Origin: an uncultured Pseudomonadota bacterium
GTDB taxonomy: Bacteria; Pseudomonadota; Gammaproteobacteria; Burkholderiales; Rhodocyclaceae
Length of the DNA stretch: 64,000 nt
NCBI GenBank assembly: GCA_946479855.1
Contig: CAMLHL010000004.1
Location: 1-64,000, forward strand
Direction of reading: 5' to 3'
A model generated the notes under the pieces. It was not told the DNA's origin. It saw only the letters and a program-made list of their open reading frames with translations, and searched no databases. Within the stretch, counting starts at the first letter, position 1, and the number at the start of each line of letters is the position of its first letter. Positions 1 to 9,468 of this stretch are shown here, piece after piece. Made by a program: the position numbers and the translations under genes.

Positions 1-1133
1 ATCCCGCCGACGGCCGCGGCTACGACCGTGACCCGCGCTCCATCGCCAAGCGCGCTGAAGCCTACCTGAAGTCTTCGGGCATCGGCGATACCGCCTACTT
101 CGGCCCGGAACCCGAATTTTTCATTTTCGACGGCGTCGAGTGGAATGTCGACATGTCTGGCTGCTCCCTGAAGATCCACTCTGCCGAAGCGGCTTGGGGT
201 TCGGGTGAGAAGAACGAAGGCAGCGGTTCCACCGGCCACCGTCCGACTGTCAAGGGCGGCTACTTCCCGGTACCGCCGGTCGACAGCCTGCACGATATCC
301 GTTCCGCCATGGTGCTGACCCTGGAAGCCCTCGGCTGCCCGGTCGAAGTTCATCACCACGAAGTGGCCACCGCTGGCCAGTGCGAAATCGGTACCGTGTT
401 CAACACCCTGGTCAAGCGTGCCGACCAGACCCAGATCCTGAAGTACGTGGTGCACAACGTTGCTCACCAGTACGGCAAGACCGCCACCTTCATGCCGAAG
501 CCCATCGTTGGCGACAACGGTTCCGGCATGCACGTTCACCAGTCCATCTGGAAGGACGGCAAGAACCTGTTCGCCGGTGACGGCTACGCCGGCCTGTCCG
601 AACTGGCCCTGTTCTACATCGGCGGCATCATCAAGCACGCCAAGGCCCTGAACGCCATCACCAACCCGGGTACCAACTCCTACAAGCGTCTGGTTCCGCA
701 CTACGAAGCACCGGTCAAGCTGGCTTACTCTGCCAAGAACCGTTCCGCTTCCATCCGCATTCCGTACGTTGCCTCGACCAAGGCTCGTCGTATCGAGACC
801 CGTTTCCCGGATCCGATCGCCAACCCGTACCTGTGCTTCGCCGCCCTGCTGATGGCCGGCCTGGATGGTATCCAGAACAAGATTCACCCGGGCGATCCGG
901 CTGACAAGAACCTCTACGATCTGCCGCCGGAAGAGGATGCCAAGATCCCGACCGTCTGCGCTTCGTTGGAAGAAGCCCTGGCTTCCCTGGACAAGGATCG
1001 CGAGTTCCTGACCCGTGGCGGTGTCTTCTCCAACGACTGGATCGATGCCTTCATCTCTCTGAAGATGGACGAAGTCAATCGCGTTCGCATGACGACCCAC
1101 CCGGTCGAGTTCGATCTGTACTACAGCTGCTAA
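1..1133 (+). CDS. glnA: Glutamine synthetase, type I (5' end outside window)
   Basis: Makes glutamine from glutamate, ammonia and ATP; the central ammonia-assimilation enzyme, a cytoplasmic dodecamer. The reading frame is open from base 3, so the first ~90 residues lie off the left edge and 376 residues are visible (family length about 469). Visible marks are the PEPEFFIFD metal-ligand segment, the [16 protein letters not shown] active-site stretch, the [10 protein letters not shown] segment and the C-terminal NLYDLPPEE, whose Tyr is the adenylylation site used by GlnE. It ends in YYSC just before a strong terminator. It lies 5 kb upstream of ntrBC, which control glnA in proteobacteria. Identification is certain. 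Confidence 0.98.
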   Translation, partial: PADGRGYDRDPRSIAKRAEAYLKSSGIGDTAYFGPEPEFFIFDGVEWNVDMSGCSLKIHSAEAAWGSGEKNEGSGSTGHRPTVKGGYFPVPPVDSLHDIRSAMVLTLEALGCPVEVHHHEVATAGQCEIGTVFNTLVKRADQTQILKYVVHNVAHQYGKTATFMPKPIVGDNGSGMHVHQSIWKDGKNLFAGDGYAGLSELALFYIGGIIKHAKALNAITNPGTNSYKRLVPHYEAPVKLAYSAKNRSASIRIPYVASTKARRIETRFPDPIANPYLCFAALLMAGLDGIQNKIHPGDPADKNLYDLPPEEDAKIPTVCASLEEALASLDKDREFLTRGGVFSNDWIDAFISLKMDEVNRVRMTTHPVEFDLYYSC

Positions 1134-1147
1134 CCAGCGCTGCAGCC

Positions 1148-1178
1148 AAAAAAGGGCGGGGTAACCCGCCCTTTTTTT
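1148..1178 (+). terminator. Rho-independent terminator of glnA
   Basis: A GGGCGGG stem (1154-1160), loop gtaa, and CCCGCCC (1165-1171) are followed by seven T and preceded by six A. It lies 14 bases after the glnA stop. The flanking A tract could let it work on the other strand too, but no gene converges on it. Confidence 0.93.
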
Positions 1179-1212
1179 GTCCACTTTTTCGTGCCCCTGC
1201 CGTTAAGTCCGG

Positions 1213-1218
1213 TACACT
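1213..1218 (+). promoter_or_regulatory. Possible -10 element for the DUF4124 gene
   Basis: TACACT stands 19 bases before the ATG at 1238, between the glnA terminator and the gene, so the gene probably has its own promoter. No good -35 hexamer is visible at 16-18 bases, so this is weak. Confidence 0.3.
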
Positions 1219-1237
1219 GAAAAAGTTACGAGGAACC

Positions 1238-1690
1238 ATGACGATGACACGTAGTCCGCTTGCCCTGCTTGTTGCTTTATTGCCACTGACGGCTTCTGCG
1301 CAAACCATTTATAAATGTATCGACGCTAATGGCGGAACGGTCATTTCCAATGCTCGTGTCGAGAAAAATTGCAAGGCGATTGCCAGCGGTCCGGAAAACG
1401 CCATTCCCGCTCCCCGGGCAAGAACGCCTGGCGCTGCGGCCAACCCCTCGCCGGCGGGCTTTCCGCGGGTGCCGGAAGATACCCAGAAAGCGCGTGATGG
1501 TGATCGCCGCCATATCCTCGAACAGGAACTGACTGGCGAGCAGCATAACCTGGAGCAGGCGAAAAAGGACTTGGCCGAGCAGCAGGCGGCAGGTGCCGTC
1601 GGGGACCGTCTTTCCCCCTACCGTGACCGGGTTGCCCAGCATGAGCGCAATATCCAGGCGATCCAGAAGGAACTGGGCAACCTCAGGTAG
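1238..1690 (+). CDS. DUF4124 domain protein, exported
   Basis: 150 residues. A signal peptide (residues 1-21, ending in TASAQ) is followed by a short DUF4124 module, with the typical opening TIYKCIDANGG and a second Cys in VEKNCKAI. A Pro/Ala-rich linker follows, then a charged helical C-terminus (about 85-150) rich in Glu, Gln and Lys that should form a coiled coil. DUF4124 proteins are common, small periplasmic proteins of unknown role in beta- and gammaproteobacteria. An ATG with GAGG upstream supports the start. It is separated from glnA by a terminator, so the tie to nitrogen control is position only. Confidence 0.85.
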   Translation: MTMTRSPLALLVALLPLTASAQTIYKCIDANGGTVISNARVEKNCKAIASGPENAIPAPRARTPGAAANPSPAGFPRVPEDTQKARDGDRRHILEQELTGEQHNLEQAKKDLAEQQAAGAVGDRLSPYRDRVAQHERNIQAIQKELGNLR

Positions 1691-1764
1691 TTGTTGGCTG
1701 GTAGTGGCGAGTCCATTGGTCGATATCTGAGGGCGCCGCTCCACCCGGGCGATTCGGCTAACGC

Positions 1765-4700
1765 TTAATTCCTGGCTGGTTGATTCGGTGTTTTCACCTT
1801 GTACCAGGCGGCATAGAGCGCCGGCAGGAAGAGCAGGGTCAGCGCCGTGGCAACGATCAGCCCGCCCATGATGGCGACGGCCATCGGCCCGAAGAAATCG
1901 TTTCTCGACAACGGAATCATCGCCAGCACGGCCGCCGCCGCCGTCAACACAATGGGGCGGAAGCGCCGCACCGTGGATTCGATGATGGCTTCCCCGCGGG
2001 CCTTGCCAGCAGCCAGATCCTGTTCGATCTGGTCAACGAGAATCACCGAATTGCGCATGATCATGCCGAACAGCGCGATGGTGCCGAGCAGCGCCATGAA
2101 GCCGAAGGGCTGGTTGAAGACGAGCAGAAACAGGGCGATGCCGATAATGCCGAGTGGTGCCGTCAGCAGCACCATCACGACGCGGGAGATGCTTTGCAGC
2201 TGGATCATCAGGATGGTGATCACCGCCAGCACGAAGAGCGGAATGCCGGCCATCACCGAGCCCGAGCCTTTCGACGACTCCTCGACCGAACCGCCGGTGG
2301 CGATCTGGTAGCCGGCCGGCAGAGCGGCCTGGATGGCGTCGATCTCCGGCTTGATACGGGCGACCACGGTAGCCGGTTGCATCTCGCCGTAGAGGTTGCC
2401 GCGGATAGTGATGGTCGGCAGGCGGTCGCGGCGCCAGATCAATCCGGCTTCGAAGCCCGGCTTGAGATGGGCCAGCTGGCTTAGGGGCACGCTCTTGCCG
2501 GCCCGCGTCGGCACCGACAGATCGGCTAGCGACGACAGATGCGTACGTTCTTCGCGGTCGCCGCGCAGCACGACATCGATGCTCTTCTCACCTTCGCGGA
2601 AGCTGGTCACGGTGTAGCCGGTCAGCGACATGTTGAGCAGCGCGGCAATGTCCTGGCTGGAAACGCCGAGCAGGCGGGCCTTGTCCTGGTCGATTTCGAG
2701 GGTGACCACCTTCGACAACTCGTTCCAGTCGAAATTGACGTTGGAGAGTTCCGGATTTTGGCGCATCACAGCGGCGATCCGGTCAGCGGTTTGGCGCAGG
2801 GTGGCAATGTCTTCGCCGGAGACACGATATTGCACCGGGTAACCGACCGGCGGCCCATTTTCGATGCGGGCGATGTTGCCGCGGGCCGCGAAAGCGTCGC
2901 TCTCAAACAATTTGATCAGACGGCCGCGCAGCGCCTCGCGGGCCGCCACATCGCGCGTCACGATGACGAACTGGCCGACGTTGCTGGCCGGCAGTTGCTG
3001 GTCGAGACTGAGGAAGTAGCGAGGCGAGCCGGAGCCGATGTAGGCGATGTAATGCTCGAACTGGTTGAATTCGGCCTGGTCCTTGTCCAGCCAGTGTTCC
3101 AGGTGCCTGGCTTCGGCATCGATGGCGGTGATCGAGGCGCCTTCGGGCAGACGCAGTTCGACATTGAGTTCCAGGCGCGTCGAATTCGGGAAGAACTGCT
3201 TCTGAACCTTGCCCATGCCGACGATGGCCAGCACGAATAGCGCCACGGTGACGCCGATGACCAGCCAGCGCCGATTGACGCACCAGCCGACCAGTTGCCG
3301 GAAGCGGAGGTAAAAGGGGGTGCCATAGACATCGTGGTCTTCGGCGTGGGCCGGGCCATTGAAACCGAGCTTGTCGGTCAGGCGGGCGAGGCGCGGCCAG
3401 CGTGATGCGAAGCTGCTGGCCTGGCGCACAGCGTGGGGATCGGGCAGCAGCCTGTAGCCGAGCCAGGGAATGGCGATGACGGCGGCCAGCCACGAGATGA
3501 GCAGGGCGACGGCATTGATCTGAAAGAAGGCGAAGGCGTATTCACCGGTCGATGACTTGGCCAGCGCGATCGGGATGAAGCCGGCGACGGTGACCAGCGT
3601 GCCGGAAAGCATCGGGCCGGCCGTACTGGTGTAAGCGAAAGAGGCGGCGCGGGTACGTTCCCAGCCTTGCTCCATCTTTACCCACATCATCTCGACGGCA
3701 ATGATGGCGTCGTCCACCAGCAGGCCGAGCGCCAGGACCAGGGCGCCGAGCGATACCTTGTGCAGGCCGACGTTGAACAGATACATGGCGAGGAAGGTGG
3801 CAGCGAGGACGAGCGGGATCGAAACGGCAACCACCATCCCAGTCCGGATGCCGAGGCTGATGAAGGTGACCAGCAGGACGACGGCCACCGCTTCGCCGAG
3901 TGCGTGAACGAAGGCCTGGACTGAACGCTTGACGGCATCCGGCTGGCTGGCTGCGGTGCCGATCTCGACACCGACTGGCAAGCCCGCCTGCAGCGTGGCG
4001 ATGCGGGCATTCAAATCCTTGCCGAGCTGGATGACGTCGCCGCCCTTGGCCATCGACACACCGATCGCCATCGCCGGCTTGCCACCGAAACGGACCAGCG
4101 TGGCCGGTGGGTCGATGGTGCCGCGGCGCACGCTGGCGATGTCGCCGAGCCGGAAACTGCGATTGCCGGCCCGGATCAGCGTATCGGCGACCGCCTGGAC
4201 GGTGTTGAAGGCGCCGCCGGGGCGAATCTGGATACGCTCGCTGGCGGTTTCGAAGAAACCGGCGCCCGTGACGGCATTCTGCTGGGCAAGTGCCTGAGTG
4301 ATGGTGGTCAGGTCGATGCCGAGGGTTGCCAGCTTGGCATTGGCGAGTTCGACGTAGATCCTTTCCTCCTGAACGCCGAAGATTTCCACCTTGCCGACAT
4401 TCGGAACCCGCAGCAATTCGTCACGCAGGCGCTCGGCCTGGTCTTTCAGCTGAGGATAATCGAAACCTTCCGCGGTCAGCGCATAGACATTGCCGAATAC
4501 GTCGCCGAATTCATCGTTGAAGAACGGCCCCTGGATGCCGGCCGGCAGCGTCTGGCGAATGTCGCCGATCTTCTTGCGCACTTGGTAGAAGACATCGGGA
4601 ACGGCGTTGGGCGGCGTGCTGTCCTTGGCGAAGAACATTACGGTCGACTCGCCGGGGCGGGAAAAACTGGAAACGCGGTCGATATAGGGCGTTTCCTGCA

Positions 4701-4923
4701 GTTTCTTCTCGATCTTGTCGGTCAGTTGCTGCTCGACCTGGCGCGCCGTGGCCCCTGGCCAGAAGGTGCGGATCACCATGATCTTGAAAGTGAAGGGCGG
4801 GTCTTCGGCCTGGCCCAGCTGGCCATAGGCAAAGACGCCCATCAAGGCGATGGCGAACAGGAAATAGCCGACCAGCGTCCGGTGATGCAGGGTCCAGTCG
4901 GAGAGATTGAAACGGTGGCTCAC
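1765..4923 (-). CDS. RND efflux transporter, inner-membrane permease subunit
   Basis: 1052 residues, full length for the AcrB/MexB superfamily. A proton-driven pump that exports small molecules through a tripartite complex. TM1 is near residues 13-33, followed by a large periplasmic domain. The TM4 segment LGLLVDDAIIAVE carries the paired Asp residues of the proton relay. A second loop and a C-terminal TM cluster (about 860-1045) complete the duplicated fold. It starts three bases after the adaptor gene, so the two are one operon. No outer-membrane factor is adjacent, so the pump probably borrows a TolC-like channel encoded elsewhere. The substrate cannot be read from sequence. Confidence 0.93.
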   Translation of the reverse strand: MSHRFNLSDWTLHHRTLVGYFLFAIALMGVFAYGQLGQAEDPPFTFKIMVIRTFWPGATARQVEQQLTDKIEKKLQETPYIDRVSSFSRPGESTVMFFAKDSTPPNAVPDVFYQVRKKIGDIRQTLPAGIQGPFFNDEFGDVFGNVYALTAEGFDYPQLKDQAERLRDELLRVPNVGKVEIFGVQEERIYVELANAKLATLGIDLTTITQALAQQNAVTGAGFFETASERIQIRPGGAFNTVQAVADTLIRAGNRSFRLGDIASVRRGTIDPPATLVRFGGKPAMAIGVSMAKGGDVIQLGKDLNARIATLQAGLPVGVEIGTAASQPDAVKRSVQAFVHALGEAVAVVLLVTFISLGIRTGMVVAVSIPLVLAATFLAMYLFNVGLHKVSLGALVLALGLLVDDAIIAVEMMWVKMEQGWERTRAASFAYTSTAGPMLSGTLVTVAGFIPIALAKSSTGEYAFAFFQINAVALLISWLAAVIAIPWLGYRLLPDPHAVRQASSFASRWPRLARLTDKLGFNGPAHAEDHDVYGTPFYLRFRQLVGWCVNRRWLVIGVTVALFVLAIVGMGKVQKQFFPNSTRLELNVELRLPEGASITAIDAEARHLEHWLDKDQAEFNQFEHYIAYIGSGSPRYFLSLDQQLPASNVGQFVIVTRDVAAREALRGRLIKLFESDAFAARGNIARIENGPPVGYPVQYRVSGEDIATLRQTADRIAAVMRQNPELSNVNFDWNELSKVVTLEIDQDKARLLGVSSQDIAALLNMSLTGYTVTSFREGEKSIDVVLRGDREERTHLSSLADLSVPTRAGKSVPLSQLAHLKPGFEAGLIWRRDRLPTITIRGNLYGEMQPATVVARIKPEIDAIQAALPAGYQIATGGSVEESSKGSGSVMAGIPLFVLAVITILMIQLQSISRVVMVLLTAPLGIIGIALFLLVFNQPFGFMALLGTIALFGMIMRNSVILVDQIEQDLAAGKARGEAIIESTVRRFRPIVLTAAAAVLAMIPLSRNDFFGPMAVAIMGGLIVATALTLLFLPALYAAWYKVKTPNQPARN

Positions 4924-4926
4924 GGC

Positions 4927-6015
4927 TCAGCGCTGCCGCTCGGGCGGCGTCGCCGGCCTGGTCCGGACTTCCTGGCCATCGACCAGCTTGCCGGCACCGC
5001 TGACGACGACCAGTTCTCCGGCCTGCAGGCCGCCGGCGATGGCGACGCCATCCTCGCGGAACTGCGCGACCCGGACCGGCCGGGAAGCCACCTTGCCGTC
5101 CTTGACGACGCGCACCAGCGGCCCCTGGCCGAGATCGATGACCGCGCTCAGCGGCACCAGCAGGCCGCTGTCGGCGGCGCTGTCGAGGGCGACGCGGGCG
5201 GTCATGCCGAGACGGATTTCGGGCGGCGGGTTGAGCAGGCGGATACGTGCCGCGTAGGTGCGGGTGGCCGGATCGGCGGCCGGTGCCAATTCGCGCAATT
5301 CGCCGCGGATCAATGATTTTTGCTCGGCCCACAGGTTGACCGTGAGCGTCTTCGCAGCCCGGAGTTCGGCCAGGCGGCTTTCCGGAACGGCGATCGCCAC
5401 TTCCTTTTCCTCGGGGCGGGCGACGCGCAGGACGGCCTGGCCGGCACTGACCACCTGGCCGGTATCGGCAATTACGGCCGTGACAACGGCCGGAAATTCG
5501 CTGTTCAGCGTACCGTAGGCCGCCTGGTTGCCCGTCAGCTTGTTTTGCGAGCGGGCTTGTTCCAGGCGTGCCTGGGCGCTGTTATAGGCGTTGTCCTTGG
5601 CATCGAAGGCCGCCTGGCTGACGAATTTCCTGGCAACCAGGCCGGCATAGCGTTCACGTTCGGCACGGGCCGTCGTCAGGTCGCTTTCGGCGGCGGCCAG
5701 CTGGGCGCGAGCGGCAGCGGCGGCGAGTTGCAGGTCGTTCGGGTCAAGGCGGGCGAGCGGCTGGCCGGCCTTGATCTCGGCGCCGGCATCGACCAGTCGG
5801 GCGGCAATCTTGCCGCCGACCCGGAAGGCGAGGTCGACTTCGTGGCGGGCACGGATTTCGCCCGTGTAGACGCCGCTGCTGGCTGGCGCGCTGGCGGCGG
5901 CCTGAACCAGCACGAAGCGAGTCGCGGGGGGAGGCGGGTCGCCGGCATGACAACCGGCGAGAAGGGCGATGGCCCCAAGCAGCAGGGCGGGCAGGCGAAG
6001 AGGGGGGGCGGGCAT
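4927..6015 (-). CDS. RND efflux periplasmic adaptor (membrane fusion protein), lipoprotein
   Basis: 362 residues from the ATG at 6015. That start gives a compact signal peptide ending in the lipobox LLAGC and has GGA-type sequence before it. An upstream ATG at 6045 adds ten residues with no ribosome-binding site. The protein shows the HlyD/AcrA order: a lipoyl half-motif (VDLAFRVGGKIAARLVDAG), an alpha-helical hairpin (about 85-160), the second lipoyl half (FPAVVTAVIADTGQVVSAGQ), then beta-barrel and membrane-proximal domains ending in VVVSGAGKLVDGQEV. It tethers to the inner membrane and bridges the RND permease encoded next to an outer-membrane channel. Confidence 0.92.
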   Translation of the reverse strand: MPAPPLRLPALLLGAIALLAGCHAGDPPPPATRFVLVQAAASAPASSGVYTGEIRARHEVDLAFRVGGKIAARLVDAGAEIKAGQPLARLDPNDLQLAAAAARAQLAAAESDLTTARAERERYAGLVARKFVSQAAFDAKDNAYNSAQARLEQARSQNKLTGNQAAYGTLNSEFPAVVTAVIADTGQVVSAGQAVLRVARPEEKEVAIAVPESRLAELRAAKTLTVNLWAEQKSLIRGELRELAPAADPATRTYAARIRLLNPPPEIRLGMTARVALDSAADSGLLVPLSAVIDLGQGPLVRVVKDGKVASRPVRVAQFREDGVAIAGGLQAGELVVVSGAGKLVDGQEVRTRPATPPERQR

Positions 6016-6050
6016 TGTTCCGGCATCCGTAACCAGTGGCTGCATGATAA

Positions 6051-6064
6051 TGAACGATTGGTCA
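6051..6064. promoter_or_regulatory. Candidate TetR-type operator upstream of the efflux operon
   Basis: TGAACGATTGGTCA is an imperfect palindrome (TGAAC/GGTCA arms, 4-base centre) lying 36 bases before the adaptor ATG at 6015 and 52 bases before ntrB. TetR repressors of RND pumps commonly bind such sites, but no regulator gene is adjacent. The assignment is by shape and position only. Confidence 0.4.
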
Positions 6065-6115
6065 GTAACGCAAGTTGTCGTCAGCCGCTGGCCTCAAATC
6101 GCTACAATGGCAGCC

Positions 6116-7177
6116 ATGAATGTCACCCATGCTTCGTTTGCCGGCCTCGATCTGCTGGCTTCGGCGGTGCTGCTGATCGACGAAGGGCAGGTCATCCGCT
6201 ATATCAATGCGGCCGGCGAAAACCTGCTTGCCGTCAGCAGCCGCTCGGTCATTGGCAAGTCGCTGGCCGATGTCTGCACCTGTTCGACCACGCTGCAGTC
6301 GGCGCTCGACAACGGGTTGAACAACAACTGGGGCTACACCGGCCAGAATGTCGAATTGCGGCGCAGTGACGGCGAAAGGTTGCATATCAACTGCACGGTG
6401 ACGCCCTTGCGCCCCGACATCGCGCCGGGTGTTCGTCTGTTGCTGGAATTGCAACCGATCGAGCATCATCTCAGCGCAACCCGCGAGGAGCGCCTGATCG
6501 AACAGCAGCAGGTCAGCCGCGAACTGATCCGCAATCTGGCGCACGAGATCAAGAACCCGCTCGGCGGTATCCGTGGCGCGGCCCAGTTGCTGGAACACGA
6601 ACTGGCCAACCCGGCGCTCAAGGAATACACCCAGGTCATCATCAAGGAGGCCGATCGCCTGCAGGATCTGATGCAGCGCCTGCTGACACCGCACCGCGCG
6701 ATGTTGCCGACGACGGTCAATATCCACGAAATCCTGGAGCGGGTGCGCAGCCTGCTACGCGCCGAGTTTCCCGGTTCCCTGCAGGTCCGGCGCGATTACG
6801 ATACGAGTCTGCCGGAGCTGGTCGGCGACCGCGAGCAATTGATCCAGGCCGTCCTCAACATCGCGCGCAATGCCGCGCAGGCGATGAACGGCGAGGGCGA
6901 GATCATCCTGCAGACACGTTCCCTGCGCCAAGTGACGCTGGCCAAGAAACGCTATCGCCTGGCCATGGAGATCAAGGTGGTCGACAACGGCCCGGGCATT
7001 CCCGAAGAAATCCGCGAACGGATGTTTTACCCGCTGGTATCTGGACGTGAAGGCGGCAGCGGCCTGGGGTTGACCATCGCCCAGAATTTCATCCAGCACC
7101 ATCACGGCACGATCGATTGTTCCAGCCGGCCCGGCAACACCATCTTCACGCTGCGTCTGCCGGTCGAACAGGCCTGA
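6116..7177 (+). CDS. glnL: Nitrogen regulation sensor kinase NtrB
   Basis: 353 residues from ATG 6116; an in-frame ATG at 6107 is an alternative. This cytoplasmic kinase/phosphatase acts on NtrC and is controlled by PII. It has an N-terminal PAS domain (about 10-110, opening LLASAVLLIDEG), a HisKA H-box LAHEIKNPLGGI carrying the phosphorylated His, an N-box (NIARNAAQAM), and G-boxes DNGPGIPEE and GGSGLGL of HATPase_c. There is no transmembrane segment, as expected for NtrB. ntrC follows after 34 bases, so the two form an operon. A TACAAT hexamer at 6103-6108 would put transcription start almost on the ATG. Confidence 0.96.
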   Translation: MNVTHASFAGLDLLASAVLLIDEGQVIRYINAAGENLLAVSSRSVIGKSLADVCTCSTTLQSALDNGLNNNWGYTGQNVELRRSDGERLHINCTVTPLRPDIAPGVRLLLELQPIEHHLSATREERLIEQQQVSRELIRNLAHEIKNPLGGIRGAAQLLEHELANPALKEYTQVIIKEADRLQDLMQRLLTPHRAMLPTTVNIHEILERVRSLLRAEFPGSLQVRRDYDTSLPELVGDREQLIQAVLNIARNAAQAMNGEGEIILQTRSLRQVTLAKKRYRLAMEIKVVDNGPGIPEEIRERMFYPLVSGREGGSGLGLTIAQNFIQHHHGTIDCSSRPGNTIFTLRLPVEQA

Positions 7178-7211
7178 GTTTTGCTTCTGTTCAGGCTATT
7201 CTAACGAAAAG

Positions 7212-8639
7212 ATGAGCCTACAGAATATGAAACCGGTCTGGATCGTTGACGACGATCGTTCCATCCGCTGGGTCCTGGAGAAGACCCTGTCCCGCGAGGG
7301 CATCCCGTTCAAGAGCTATGCCTCAGCCAGCGAGGCGATTTCCCAGCTCGAACAGGGGATCGAGCCGCCCCAGGTCCTGCTCTCCGATATCCGCATGCCA
7401 GGCCAGTCCGGGCTGGAGTTGCTGCAGGAAGTGAAGACCCGTTTTCCGTCGGTGCCGGTCATCATCATGACCGCCTATTCCGACCTCGAAAGTGCCGTCG
7501 CCGCGTTTCAGGGCGGAGCTTTCGAATACCTGCCCAAGCCGTTTGACGTGGACCAGGCCGTTGAACTGATTCGGCGCGCCATTGATGAGTCTATGCACCA
7601 AAATGGTGCGCTAGAGGAAGAAGGGCTGGTGCCGGAGATTCTCGGCCAGGCACCGGCCATGCAGGAGGTATTTCGGGCGATCGGCCGCCTGGCCCTGTCG
7701 CATGCCACCGTGATGATCACCGGCGAGTCCGGCTCCGGCAAGGAACTGGTCGCCCGTGCCCTGCACCGGCACAGCCCGCGGGCCGACAAGCCCTTCATCG
7801 CCATCAACACGGCCGCCATTCCCAAGGATCTGCTTGAATCCGAATTGTTCGGCCACGAACGCGGCGCCTTCACCGGGGCGCAGGCACAGCGCCGCGGCCG
7901 TTTCGAGCAGGCCGAAGGCGGCACGCTGTTCCTCGACGAAATCGGCGATATGCCGGCCGAATTGCAGACCCGCCTGCTGCGCGTCCTGTCGGATGGTCAC
8001 TTCTACCGGGTTGGCGGCCATTCGCCGATCAAGGCCAACGTCCGCGTCATCGCGGCGACCCACCAGAATCTCGAAACCCGGGTCAAGGACGGCCTGTTCC
8101 GCGAGGACCTCTTCCATCGCCTGAACGTCATCCGCATCCGCCTGCCGGCGCTGCGCGAGCGGCGCGAGGACATCCCGCTGCTGACCCGGCATTTTCTGCA
8201 AAAGAGTGCCCGCGAACTCGGTGTCGAGACCAAGCGCCTGTCGGATGCCGCCTTGAAATATCTGGCCGGACTGGATTTTCAGGGCAATGTCCGGCAACTG
8301 GAAAACCTCTGCCACTGGCTGACCGTGATGGCGCCCGGCCAGCAGGTCGAAATCGGCGATCTGCCGGGCGAGCTGCGCGAAGCGACGCCGGTGGCGCTGG
8401 CTACCGACTGGGAAAGCGCCCTCGAAGGCGAGGTCGACCGCATGCTGGCGCGGGGGGTGCCGGACGTGCATGGCGTTCTGGCGCAGACTTTCGAACGCAT
8501 CCTGATTTCGCGGGCGCTGGCGCATAGCGGCGGCCGACGGATCGAGGCGGCGCAGGCGCTGGGCATCGGTCGCAACACCATCACCCGCAAGATCGCCGAA
8601 CTCGGCATCGACGGCGGCAGGGAGCATGGGGCGGAGTAA
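7212..8639 (+). CDS. glnG: Nitrogen regulation response regulator NtrC
   Basis: 475 residues. This sigma-54 enhancer-binding activator is phosphorylated by NtrB and switches on glnA and other nitrogen-starvation genes. The REC domain (about 6-120) has acidic residues DDD and the phospho-acceptor Asp near residue 59 in LLSDIRMPG. The AAA+ domain has Walker A GESGSGKE (171-178), the sigma-54 contact loop GAFTGA (218-223) and Walker B GGTLFLDEIGD. The C-terminal Fis-type HTH reads RRIEAAQALGIGRNTITRKI. A second possible start is the Met at residue 6 (7227). The birA ATG follows 10 bases after the stop. Confidence 0.97.
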   Translation: MSLQNMKPVWIVDDDRSIRWVLEKTLSREGIPFKSYASASEAISQLEQGIEPPQVLLSDIRMPGQSGLELLQEVKTRFPSVPVIIMTAYSDLESAVAAFQGGAFEYLPKPFDVDQAVELIRRAIDESMHQNGALEEEGLVPEILGQAPAMQEVFRAIGRLALSHATVMITGESGSGKELVARALHRHSPRADKPFIAINTAAIPKDLLESELFGHERGAFTGAQAQRRGRFEQAEGGTLFLDEIGDMPAELQTRLLRVLSDGHFYRVGGHSPIKANVRVIAATHQNLETRVKDGLFREDLFHRLNVIRIRLPALRERREDIPLLTRHFLQKSARELGVETKRLSDAALKYLAGLDFQGNVRQLENLCHWLTVMAPGQQVEIGDLPGELREATPVALATDWESALEGEVDRMLARGVPDVHGVLAQTFERILISRALAHSGGRRIEAAQALGIGRNTITRKIAELGIDGGREHGAE

Positions 8640-8649
8640 AATCCACCGC

Positions 8650-9468
8650 ATGACAATGATCGATCCTGTTTTGCTCAAGGCCCGGCTGGGCGACCTGGCC
8701 GGGCGCTTCGACGTCGACGCACTCGATGAATGCGACTCGACGAGCAGCGAATTGATGCGCCGAGCCGAGCGCGGCGCACCGGCCGGCACGGTAATCGTCG
8801 CCGACCGACAAAGTGCCGGTCGCGGCCGACGCGGGCGCCAGTGGTGGTCGTCGCCGGAATCCAGTCTGACTTTTTCGCTGCTCTGGCGCTTCCCCGGCAA
8901 TGCCTCCCGGCTAAGCGGCCTGTCGCTGGCGGTCGGCCTCGGGCTGGCCCTGGCGCTGGAGAAACTCGGTGCCGCCGGGGTTCGCCTCAAATGGCCGAAC
9001 GATGTGCTGCTGCAAACGGGGGATGATTTCGCCAAGCTGGCCGGCATCCTGATCGAACTTTCCAGTGACCGGCGGGGCACGCAGGCGATCATCGGTATCG
9101 GTCTCAATCTGGAGGCGCCGGTCGGCGACCTGCCGCAACCGGCGGCCGGGTTGTATCAGGTCTGCCCGGCGCAGCCGGACCGGCATGCAGTGTTGGCCGC
9201 GATTCTGGTGAACCTTGCCAGCGTGTTCGAGGCCTTTGCGGTCGACGGTTTTGTCGGGCAAAAAGCGCAATGGCAGCGTTATCACGCCTGGCAGGAGCGG
9301 CCGGTGCAGGTTCTGGGCGATGCCGTCGAGCCGCTGTGCGGGCGCTGCCTTGGTGTCGATGACGACGGTTCCCTGCTGCTCGAAACTGCGCGGGGCGTTG
9401 AGCGCATCCTTTCGGGCGACGTCAGCCTGCGTCCCGCGGGAGGTAACCTCGGGATGCACCGCACATGA
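8650..9468 (+). CDS. birA: Biotin--[acetyl-CoA carboxylase] ligase
   Basis: 272 residues. Attaches biotin to the carboxyl carrier protein of acetyl-CoA carboxylase through biotinyl-5'-AMP. Seen are the adenylate-binding loop GRGRRGRQW, the LKWPNDV motif, KLAGILIE and a C-terminal SH3-like domain. The chosen ATG at 8650 follows the ntrC stop and begins directly with the catalytic domain. There is no N-terminal helix-turn-helix, so unlike E. coli BirA this is a ligase only and not the biotin operon repressor. It overlaps coaX by four bases (ATGA), which suggests translational coupling. Confidence 0.95.
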   Translation: MTMIDPVLLKARLGDLAGRFDVDALDECDSTSSELMRRAERGAPAGTVIVADRQSAGRGRRGRQWWSSPESSLTFSLLWRFPGNASRLSGLSLAVGLGLALALEKLGAAGVRLKWPNDVLLQTGDDFAKLAGILIELSSDRRGTQAIIGIGLNLEAPVGDLPQPAAGLYQVCPAQPDRHAVLAAILVNLASVFEAFAVDGFVGQKAQWQRYHAWQERPVQVLGDAVEPLCGRCLGVDDDGSLLLETARGVERILSGDVSLRPAGGNLGMHRT

